From the NCBI GenBank assembly GCA_024275095.1, contig JAJRZV010000001.1, positions 1 to 13,675 of the forward strand: a stretch of 13,675 bases of DNA. Direction: 5' to 3'. Positions 7,566-13,462 of the stretch are shown here, piece by piece. Source of the stretch: a bacterium. GTDB lineage: Bacteria; JAJRZV01. The stretch's first letter is position 1. Each line of letters starts with the position of its first letter. A program made the position numbers and the translations under genes. The notes beneath the pieces are model-generated. The model did no database searches. It was not told the DNA's origin and saw nothing but the letters and a program-made list of their open reading frames with translations.

Positions 7566-7583
7566 TGTGATACCATAATCACA
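7566..7583. promoter_or_regulatory. Operator-like inverted repeat upstream of the exported protein gene
   Basis: TGTGAT and ATCACA are perfect 6-base inverted arms around ACCATA. The arms resemble CRP/FNR half-sites, but the TGTGA...TCACA spacing is 8 rather than 6. The palindrome covers a possible -10 (CATAAT, 7574-7579), so a bound repressor would block transcription. It ends 26 bases before the ATG at 7610. Chance occurrence is possible. Confidence 0.3.
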
Positions 7584-7609
7584 AAAGTTTCCGGTGAAGG
7601 AGGTGCAGT

Positions 7610-8131
7610 ATGAGAAAAATTGTCGTGGTACTGGCCGTAATCCTTGCAGGTTCCGTTGTTGCGAATGCTGCAGAAGAAGGAAAGGTGAGTTTCGGCACCG
7701 GGCTGGATGTTGCGCTGATGAGCTATTCGGACACAGCAGTTGCGGGTTCGAATACCGCCGTGATCGGTGCTGACTTTTTTGCACTGGGCATTCGGCTTGC
7801 CGGAGAGTACGGAATCAGCAGCATGATTTCTTCAGGTGTTGAGATTGTTCCCTGGATTGAACTGAAGGAAGCGCAGGACCTGGAGTCCATGGATTTTGTG
7901 TTTTACGGGAAATCCCAGGCCGGTCCCGGCTACGGTAAAATCGGGCTGGTGCTTTCCTACAATAAGGCTGCCAGCGACATGGATGTGGGCATTAATCTGG
8001 GCTTCGGAATTACGCGGGAAATTTCTCCCAATGCAGAACTGGAGGTGGGTGTGGAAATAACCCCCTTTTTCCGCCTTGCCAATCTCATCCTCCCCATTGC
8101 CCTCAGGCTGGGCGTGAACTTCGGCCTGTAA
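7610..8131 (+). CDS. Small exported protein, probably an outer-membrane beta-barrel; family not recognised
   Basis: A 173-residue protein with a clear signal peptide: MRKIVVV, a hydrophobic core, and a likely cut after ANA at residue 20. The mature part alternates polar and hydrophobic residues with many glycines and aromatics (GTGLDVALMSY, INLGFGITR, ALRLGVNFGL), as in short barrel-forming outer-membrane proteins. The C-terminus ends in leucine rather than the usual aromatic residue, which weakens the barrel call. No cysteines are seen. It has a strong ribosome site (AAGGAGG, about 6 bases before the ATG) and is closed by a strong intrinsic terminator, which suggests an abundantly made single-gene product. 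Export is well supported; location and function are inferred. Confidence 0.7.
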   Translation: MRKIVVVLAVILAGSVVANAAEEGKVSFGTGLDVALMSYSDTAVAGSNTAVIGADFFALGIRLAGEYGISSMISSGVEIVPWIELKEAQDLESMDFVFYGKSQAGPGYGKIGLVLSYNKAASDMDVGINLGFGITREISPNAELEVGVEITPFFRLANLILPIALRLGVNFGL

Positions 8132-8142
8132 TTGAACAACTG

Positions 8143-8187
8143 AAGAACCGGAGGGGAGAGCTCTCCCCTCCGGTTCTTTTTAATTTT
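8143..8187 (+). terminator. Strong intrinsic terminator, perfect 18+18 palindrome
   Basis: AAGAACCGGAGGGGAGAG (8143-8160) is followed directly by its exact reverse complement (8161-8178). As RNA it folds to a GC-rich stem of about 16 pairs with a four-base loop, followed by a T tract (TTTTT then TAATTTT). It lies 12 bases after the stop of the exported protein gene and insulates it from gcvH. Confidence 0.92.
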
Positions 8188-8199
8188 CCTGATCAAAAA

Positions 8200-8278
8200 G
8201 TTGAAAAAATAAAGTTTTTGTAAATGTTCTGTTGCATAAAAATCTCTGCTTCGAAATGTTGAAAAATCAAACGTTTTT
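8200..8278. repeat. Imperfect direct repeat in the AT-rich gcvH leader
   Basis: Two copies of a GTTGAAAAA...AAA...GTTTTT unit lie at 8200-8219 and 8258-8278, with starts 58 bases apart. They differ by a substitution or two and one inserted base. AAATGTT also occurs twice (8222-8228 and 8254-8260). The rest of 8182-8330 is AT-rich and holds no ORF I would support. I see no convincing -35/-10 pair, though TTGAAA occurs in both copies. Confidence 0.5.
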
Positions 8279-8341
8279 ATGAAAAATGGAAGGCAGTAAC
8301 CTTCACCTGAAGAAGATTTTTCTGCGATTGGAGGTGCGGCA

Positions 8342-8734
8342 ATGGAATTTCCGGAGGGCCTTTTATACACAAAGGAACACGAGTGGGTCCTGGTGGAAAA
8401 CGGGGAGGCCACGGTGGGTATTACCGCGTATGCTGTGGACCAGCTCGGGGATATCGTGTACGTGGAACTTCCAGCCGTTGGTGCTTCTTTTAAACAGATG
8501 GAAACGTTTGGAGTGGTGGAGAGCGTGAAGGCGGTGGCAGACCTTTACTGTCCGCTTTCAGGAGAGGTCGTTGAGGTTAACGAGGCTCTGGAAGAGCATC
8601 CCGAATGGGTCAACCAGGATCCTTATGATAAAGGCTGGATGATACGGATTAAACTCCATAATCCTGATGAAACCGGTGCGCTTCTGTCTGCACAGGACTA
8701 CAGGAGATATGTGGAAGAAGAAAAGTCCGGGTAA
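8342..8734 (+). CDS. gcvH: Glycine cleavage system H protein (lipoyl carrier)
   Basis: A 130-residue, full-length GcvH, the lipoylated shuttle that carries the aminomethyl group between the P and T proteins. The N-terminus YTKEHEWV (9-16) is typical. The lipoyl site is ESVKAVADLY with Lys63, and PLSGEVVEVN (71-80) and NQDPYDKGWM (91-100) are standard. GGAGGT at 8330-8335 is 6 bases before the ATG. No gcvT, gcvP or lipoyl ligase gene is in the window, and the next gene is an mscS-like channel overlapping by one base (TAATG). H-like proteins also serve lipoate assembly or sulfur oxidation, but no hdr-like genes are here. Whether it serves glycine cleavage or only lipoate relay is open. Confidence 0.93.
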   Translation: MEFPEGLLYTKEHEWVLVENGEATVGITAYAVDQLGDIVYVELPAVGASFKQMETFGVVESVKAVADLYCPLSGEVVEVNEALEEHPEWVNQDPYDKGWMIRIKLHNPDETGALLSAQDYRRYVEEEKSG

Positions 8735-9768
8735 TGCCTTCTCTTCCCTTTCATCCTTTGATAATCGTAGCCGGCATTCTCGTTGCAGGGGTTGTCTCCG
8801 GCGTATTGCTGGAGTGGCTGCTCAGAAGGTATGTGCTTCGTCTTGTGGAAAAAACGGAAGGGTTGTTTGACGACAGGGTGGCTCGAGCATTCCGTGGCAT
8901 TCTCTTCCTCTGGTGTGTGCTCGCTGCTGTGTCTCTGAGCCTTAAAATTTTTCCATTTCCCCCGGAGCTTGGGGGCACCTTTGAAAAGATAATCACCATC
9001 CTTTTTATTGTTTCCTTTACAGTTGTGGGTGCGAGGGTGGCCGGGGGACTTATTGAGACCTATGCGGGTCGTATGGCTGCTCCCCTTACGTCCACATCTA
9101 TTTTCAGAAACATTGCTTACACAGTGATTTACCTGCTGGGTCTCCTGATGGTTTTCCACGCCCTTGGCATATCCATCACCCCACTTATCACAGCCATGGG
9201 CGTGGGTGGGCTGGCCGTGGCACTCGCGCTGCAGGAGACACTTTCCAACCTTTTTGCGGGATTGCACATTATCGCCTCACGTCAGGTGAGGGTGGGTGAT
9301 TACGTGAAGCTGGATACAGGTGAAGAGGGCTACGTGGTGGATATTACCTGGCGCAACACCACGATCCGGGCCTTGCCGAACAATCTTATCATCGTGCCCA
9401 ACTCGCGCATGGCCTCGGCAGTGGTTCTCAATTACAACCTCCCACAGCGGGAGATGTCTGTGATTGTTCAGGTGGGGGTATCCTATGATAGTGATCTGGA
9501 GAAGGTGGAGAAGGTCACTATTGAAGTGGCCACGGATGTGATGAGAGAAGTACCCGGAGGTGTGCCAGAATTTCAGCCGTTTATTCGTTATCATACTTTT
9601 GGAGATTCGAGCATCAATTTCAGTGTGATATTGAGAGCCAAGGAATTTGTGGACCAGTACCTCATCAAGCACGAATTTATCAAGCGGCTTCACGCCCGGT
9701 ACAGGGAAGAAGGGATAGAGATTCCCTTCCCCATCAGGACTGTTCACATGAAAAATCCCCCTTCCTGA
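8734..9768 (+). CDS. MscS-family mechanosensitive channel
   Basis: A 344-residue inner-membrane protein with about four to five membrane segments (near 8-28, 54-72, 85-106, 125-147 and the pore helix). The pore-lining helix ITAMGVGGLAVALALQETLSNLFAG (about 152-176) has the Gly/Ala packing of MscS TM3. It is followed by the beta domain with VRVGDYV (185-191), VVDITWRNTTIR (201-212) and the NSRMA loop, and then the C-terminal alpha/beta domain. It would release solutes on hypo-osmotic shock. Its ATG overlaps the gcvH stop by one base, so the two are probably co-transcribed. Its 3' end overlaps the convergent tRNA nucleotidyltransferase gene by 35 bases. Confidence 0.95.
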   Translation: MPSLPFHPLIIVAGILVAGVVSGVLLEWLLRRYVLRLVEKTEGLFDDRVARAFRGILFLWCVLAAVSLSLKIFPFPPELGGTFEKIITILFIVSFTVVGARVAGGLIETYAGRMAAPLTSTSIFRNIAYTVIYLLGLLMVFHALGISITPLITAMGVGGLAVALALQETLSNLFAGLHIIASRQVRVGDYVKLDTGEEGYVVDITWRNTTIRALPNNLIIVPNSRMASAVVLNYNLPQREMSVIVQVGVSYDSDLEKVEKVTIEVATDVMREVPGGVPEFQPFIRYHTFGDSSINFSVILRAKEFVDQYLIKHEFIKRLHARYREEGIEIPFPIRTVHMKNPPS

Positions 9769-11110
9769 ATTTTTCATACTCTTCTTTCAGCACCTGGACG
9801 GCTTTTTCTTTGTTATCAGGTGAAAGAACGCCGTCCACAACCATTTCTTCCAGGCGCTTTTTTAAAAATCCCACCGCCGGACCGGGTTGAATGTTCAGTA
9901 TCTCCATGATTTCGTATCCGTTAAGTGGTGACTTCATTTCACCGGCACTTGTCTCTTCCAGGAGTTTTTCAACACGATGCTTGAGTTCGCTCAGTGCCTG
10001 GATCGATTCGGCTTTTGCTAAATCCGAACGCGAGATGATGTCTGCTTCTACCAGACAGTAGAGGTCCTCGCGGAAACCTTCCGTACGCTTGATAAAGCGC
10101 CTTACAGCCCTGTCTGTCCATTCGGGCGTGTAAATAAGCATGTGGTGACGGATCAGTGATTCCACAGTTTTTCTCGTATTTCGTGGAAATCCCCAGCGCA
10201 AAAGCGCCCTTGCCGCCAGCTTTGCACTGATGTGTTCGTGGCCTGGAAAAGAAAGCCGCCTTTCTTTTTTTACGGCAGCATGTGGTTTGCCAGCATCGTG
10301 AAAGAGAGCGGCTGCTCTCAAGGCCAGCTTTGGTGGTACGAGCCCTGTTACCCGTGCAGCGTGAGAAAAAACGTTTTCGAAGTGATAGGGAGTTTGCTGG
10401 TCGAAATCCACACTCGGAAGCAGTTCAGGAAGTACGTATTCTACGAGCCGGGCTTTTTTTAGAGCCAATAGCACAGGATGCACCCGGGGGGAGAGAAGAA
10501 TTTTTCTCATTTCTTCGCCGATACGCTCGGATCGCAGCGTCCTCAACCACCCCTTCATACGAAGGGCAGCAGCAGCCACGTCGTGATGGGGTGAAATGTC
10601 CAGTTCCGTGGAAATGCGCACCATGCGCACGATGCGTCCGGGATCTTCGTAAAAGGTTTTTTCAGGTATGTCACAGGTTTTACATATGCCGGAGAATAAA
10701 TCTTTGATCCCGCCCAGGGGGTCTTCTGCGTCAAACTCTGGAAGCGTGATGTAAAAGGCATTTACGGTGAAGTCTCTGCAACGTGCATCTTCTTCAAGTG
10801 TGGGACCTTTTGATTCCACGAGATCGACAAAGTATTTACCATGTTTAAACCTCAGTACTTCCTTGTTCCGAATGGTCTGCGGTTCTCCAAGGATGCGGGT
10901 AAGGGTCCGTGCAAGCCGATGGCGTGAATGCTCATCGAGCGTTAGCACGTCAATATCTTCTGGTACTTTTTTACCGGTGAGAAGAAATATAGAGAATCCT
11001 CCAACGATATATGCTTTGACACCGGTGGCACGGACACTTTCCAGAAGAATGTCGACGCATTCACGCAACTGCTGGGGGAGGGTTTCAAGTTTTAAGGGAG
11101 GTCCAGACAT
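9734..11110 (-). CDS. tRNA nucleotidyltransferase / poly(A) polymerase family with HD domain
   Basis: A 458-residue protein with the class II nucleotidyltransferase head followed by an HD domain, as in CCA-adding enzymes. The catalytic acidic pair is Asp52 and Asp54 in EDIDVLT after YIVGG (35-38). CRDFTVNAF (111-119) matches RRDFTINA, with EDPGRIVRMVR (155-165) after it. The HD segment is ALFHDAGK (268-275), and PLNGYEIMEILNIQPG (395-410) is the usual tail motif. The segment after GG is SIFLLTG in place of the usual VRDxLLG, so a normally conserved Arg-Asp is absent. ATG 11110 is preferred: AGGT at 11117-11120 lies 6 bases upstream, whereas the longer ATG at 11155 has no ribosome site and adds unconserved residues. 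It overlaps the queE end by 19 bases. CCA, A-adding or other nucleotidyl transfer cannot be told apart here. Confidence 0.88.
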   Translation of the reverse strand: MSGPPLKLETLPQQLRECVDILLESVRATGVKAYIVGGFSIFLLTGKKVPEDIDVLTLDEHSRHRLARTLTRILGEPQTIRNKEVLRFKHGKYFVDLVESKGPTLEEDARCRDFTVNAFYITLPEFDAEDPLGGIKDLFSGICKTCDIPEKTFYEDPGRIVRMVRISTELDISPHHDVAAAALRMKGWLRTLRSERIGEEMRKILLSPRVHPVLLALKKARLVEYVLPELLPSVDFDQQTPYHFENVFSHAARVTGLVPPKLALRAAALFHDAGKPHAAVKKERRLSFPGHEHISAKLAARALLRWGFPRNTRKTVESLIRHHMLIYTPEWTDRAVRRFIKRTEGFREDLYCLVEADIISRSDLAKAESIQALSELKHRVEKLLEETSAGEMKSPLNGYEIMEILNIQPGPAVGFLKKRLEEMVVDGVLSPDNKEKAVQVLKEEYEKFRKGDFSCEQS

Positions 11111-11814
11111 TTGTGTACCTGTGGAATCACGCGTACGTGTGTTAAGTGTTCGCATGCAATTCGGTAAAAACTCATCAGCAAGTCATAAGGTATTTTTTCA
11201 ACAGGTTGAATAAAAAAAGGCACCTGTTCACCGTGAATGCGTGCCGTGAGCTCTGCCGCGCGTTTGACCTCTTCTGGTTCTTCCTGCCCGGAGACAACTG
11301 CTTTAACAGAGAGACTTGAGGACGAGACATTAATCAGTGCCTCCTGAAAAATGTCCCAGCCGTTCCGAATCCCTGAGGAACGGGGGAATTTTACATCGAG
11401 GGAGACGTGGACGTTGGCGTCTGATATTTCTTTCAGCACTGATGGATACACCCCCGCTGTTTCAAGAACCACAGGTGCATCGGCTAATGCGACAAGGCCC
11501 TTCAAAAATTCTTTCTGGTAAGTGGGCTCTCCGCCGGTAATGCACATACGCGAGAACGGTGCATGTTCTGTCAGGGATTTGACAGCGTCTTTGACGAATT
11601 CGACCGTTACAGGGTTGGAAAACAATTTTGTTGTCATTTCAGGAAAGAGAATTTTTCCCTGCCGGCGAGGTGTAAGACCTTCAGGCGTGTCGCAATACCT
11701 GCACCTCAGCGGACAACCACCCATGCGCACGAAAGCATGGACTTCTCCAACGAACAGGCCCTCACCCTGGACAGAGAGAAATATTTCATGGACAAATCCC
11801 TTCAGGAAACCCAT
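11092..11814 (-). CDS. queE: 7-carboxy-7-deazaguanine synthase QueE (radical SAM)
   Basis: A 240-residue radical SAM enzyme that converts 6-carboxytetrahydropterin to 7-carboxy-7-deazaguanine in the preQ0/queuosine pathway. EIFLSVQGEG (10-19) is the QueE hallmark. The 4Fe-4S cluster cysteines are Cys34, Cys38 and Cys41 in GGCPLRCRYCDT, the classical CX3CX2C form. CITGGEPT is the SAM-binding GGEP motif, and the C-terminal IPQVHKCLDLP matches the family tail. The ATG overlaps the DUF366 stop by 13 bases with no strong ribosome site, so translation is probably coupled. It works directly before QueC, encoded two genes upstream in the same operon. Confidence 0.95.
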   Translation of the reverse strand: MGFLKGFVHEIFLSVQGEGLFVGEVHAFVRMGGCPLRCRYCDTPEGLTPRRQGKILFPEMTTKLFSNPVTVEFVKDAVKSLTEHAPFSRMCITGGEPTYQKEFLKGLVALADAPVVLETAGVYPSVLKEISDANVHVSLDVKFPRSSGIRNGWDIFQEALINVSSSSLSVKAVVSGQEEPEEVKRAAELTARIHGEQVPFFIQPVEKIPYDLLMSFYRIACEHLTHVRVIPQVHKCLDLP

Positions 11815-12350
11815 CGTACTTTGGTGCAGGCTTCAACGGCACTGACATATTCCCTGCAGAAGCGTTGTGCAATTTTATCTGCAAGTTGGCGTGGCTCTGG
11901 ACGAGCAGGCAGCGTGGCTGCGGTCACAGGAGCACCTTTTGCATCAATGTTCAGTCCCAGATGTATAAGTCCTGACACGGGTGAGACAGTGGCAATGGAT
12001 ACAGAAAGCTTGCCTTCATTTACAAAAAGGTCGTCACCATCGCGGTGAAGCCCCGGCATGAAGGATTGGAGGATTTCTGCTGTTATGGCGACAAGCAGAC
12101 GCTGGGCTAGTACTGCCTCGAGTATGGATACTCTAAAAATTTCCACAATAAAGTGGAGCATTTTGCGCGCACGAATGATGTGTCCTTTTTCAATGTCTTC
12201 TACATCTACCATGCGTGCAGGTTCCACATCGCAGCTACCCATGAATGCAATGATCGCATCACCTTGAATCCCGGTATTGTGGCGTATCCAGTGGCTGCTG
12301 AGCTGGGAACCGTCGTAGTGGATGTGCCTGTTAATCCATTCGTACTTCAC
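11802..12350 (-). CDS. DUF366 family protein, uncharacterised, in the preQ0 operon
   Basis: A 182-residue soluble protein matching DUF366, known mainly from archaea and some thermophilic bacteria. Recognisable segments are YDGSQL (12-17), MVDVEDIEKG (47-56), MLHFIVEIF (64-72), GDDLF (105-109), KLSVSIAT (114-121) and HLGLNI (130-135). I know of no established function. The order GDDLF, GKLSVSIA, HLGLNI recalls the Lys and GxN strands of biotin/lipoate protein ligases (GRKxxG then xGxN), a resemblance by eye only. Start choice: GTG at 12348-12350 is 6 bases after GGGAGG, while the adjacent in-frame TTG at 12351-12353 is only 3 bases after it. It overlaps queC by 20 bases and queE by 13, so it is fully embedded in the deazaguanine unit. 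Confidence 0.85.
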   Translation of the reverse strand: MKYEWINRHIHYDGSQLSSHWIRHNTGIQGDAIIAFMGSCDVEPARMVDVEDIEKGHIIRARKMLHFIVEIFRVSILEAVLAQRLLVAITAEILQSFMPGLHRDGDDLFVNEGKLSVSIATVSPVSGLIHLGLNIDAKGAPVTAATLPARPEPRQLADKIAQRFCREYVSAVEACTKVRWVS

Positions 12351-13020
12351 CAAACGCCTCCCTGAGCGCTTCTGTCAGTCCCGCATCCTGGAATCCCCTG
12401 ATAAAGCGGGTGCAGGACTCACATCGGAAACATGGAAAAATACCGTTACGATAGCAGAACCAGAGGTGCTGAAGGGGAATTTTTCTTTTTACAGCTTCTG
12501 AAGCGATGTCTTTTTTTCTCATGTGAAGCAAAGGTGTCCACAGTGCAACCCGACCTGCGGTGCCAAAGTAAAGCGTGCGAGAAAGTGCCTCCACAAAACT
12601 CGGCGAGTTGTCGGGAAAGGTTTCGCCTTCTTCAGCGTTGAACCCGGCTGCTACAGCGCCACCCCCGCGTGATTCCACGAAGGCTGCGGCTACGGAGACA
12701 AACACCAGGTTTCGGGCAGGTACCCATACAGCCTGTGCTGTTTGTTCCGGATGCCAACGCTTTTCAATGTCAGGTATTTCTGAAGGACCGACAAGGGCTG
12801 AAGCCTGACTCCATTCCTTGAGCCAGGGAAGTTCTATGGTGAGGTGTTCTACGTTGAAATGAGATGCCAGAAGTGATGCTTTCTCCAGCTCCCTGCGCGC
12901 TTTTTGACCGTAGTCCACAGTGAGAGCCCATACATTGTCAAACTCCTCTATTGCACGTGAGAGCACGACTGCAGAGTCCAGACCACTGGATAAAAGTACA
13001 ACTGCTACATGATGGGGCAT
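12331..13020 (-). CDS. queC: 7-cyano-7-deazaguanine (preQ0) synthase QueC, divergent
   Basis: A 229-residue PP-loop ATPase that makes preQ0 from 7-carboxy-7-deazaguanine, ammonia and ATP. The PP-loop is SSGLDS at 11-16, where QueC normally has SGGLDS. The central VWVPARNLVFVSVAAA (99-113) is a strong QueC signature. The zinc-binding cysteines are Cys189, Cys197, Cys200 and Cys203 in the usual C-x7-C-x2-C-x2-C array. The segment following GFNAEEGETF reads PDNS, where most QueC have a YPDCR-like substrate loop. Length is normal. GGAGG lies 6 bases before the ATG. With queE two genes downstream, the pathway assignment is good. The two substitutions leave room for a paralogue with altered specificity. 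Confidence 0.87.
   Translation of the reverse strand: MPHHVAVVLLSSGLDSAVVLSRAIEEFDNVWALTVDYGQKARRELEKASLLASHFNVEHLTIELPWLKEWSQASALVGPSEIPDIEKRWHPEQTAQAVWVPARNLVFVSVAAAFVESRGGGAVAAGFNAEEGETFPDNSPSFVEALSRTLYFGTAGRVALWTPLLHMRKKDIASEAVKRKIPLQHLWFCYRNGIFPCFRCESCTRFIRGFQDAGLTEALREAFGEVRMD
12357..12362 (-). promoter_or_regulatory. Ribosome binding site deciding the DUF366 start
   Basis: GGGAGG on the minus strand lies inside the end of queC, 6 bases from GTG 12350 but only 3 from TTG 12353, favouring GTG. Confidence 0.7.
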
Positions 13021-13049
13021 AACGTGCCTCCGCTGGCTACTGTCAAAAG

Positions 13050-13457
13050 TTACTTCAGTCGAGGTTTCAAGGCTTTTTTAAGCTTAATTCGTGCCACCGG
13101 TTTGCCGTGGTAGTTTTTGACGATGATGCGGGTTTCACCCTGGATGTTATTGAGAATTTCTCCGGTAATACACGTGTAATATCCGAAAGTTTTACCGGTC
13201 CTGTCCCCTGTTGCCAAGGGCTCTATTGTACCGAGATATACAATGCCCTCGTCTGTTCGAATTTCGAAAGACCTGGGCATGCCTTTACGAAATCTGATTT
13301 TGTATGGAGGACGCAGAATGCGCCCGTCCACATACACGCGTGCTCCTTCAGGACAGGGCATGATGAGATAGAAAAAATCTTTAACCGGTTTCGAAATCCC
13401 TGGCACGGGCATTGTTAATATTCCGCAAATAAAGCTGACTATCAACAACTTTTTCAT
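13050..13457 (-). CDS. Small exported protein with PEGA-like motif
   Basis: A 135-residue protein with a signal peptide (MKKLLIVSF, hydrophobic to about 18, probable cleavage near residue 22). Residues 35-45 read CPEGARVYVDG, followed by RPPYKIRFRKG and a strand-rich segment to about 70, which is the pattern of a PEGA-type beta domain. The C-terminal 30 residues are strongly basic (GKPVARIKLKKALKPRLK). Two cysteines (Cys35 and Cys96) could form a disulfide outside the cytoplasm. AAGGAG lies about 8 bases before the ATG, inside the end of the yihY-like gene, and queC starts 29 bases downstream. I do not recognise a specific family and assign no function; envelope location is inferred. Confidence 0.65.
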   Translation of the reverse strand: MKKLLIVSFICGILTMPVPGISKPVKDFFYLIMPCPEGARVYVDGRILRPPYKIRFRKGMPRSFEIRTDEGIVYLGTIEPLATGDRTGKTFGYYTCITGEILNNIQGETRIIVKNYHGKPVARIKLKKALKPRLK

Positions 13458-13462
13458 AGCAC

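Noticed and set aside
8698-9267. Long minus-strand open frame of 189 codons opposite gcvH/mscS
   Set aside because: It is the complement of well-supported coding sequence and has the Cys/His/Gly-rich composition of a shadow frame.
11111-11155. Longer start (ATG 11155) for the tRNA nucleotidyltransferase
   Set aside because: No ribosome site precedes it and the 15 extra residues look unconserved; ATG 11110 has AGGT at the right distance.
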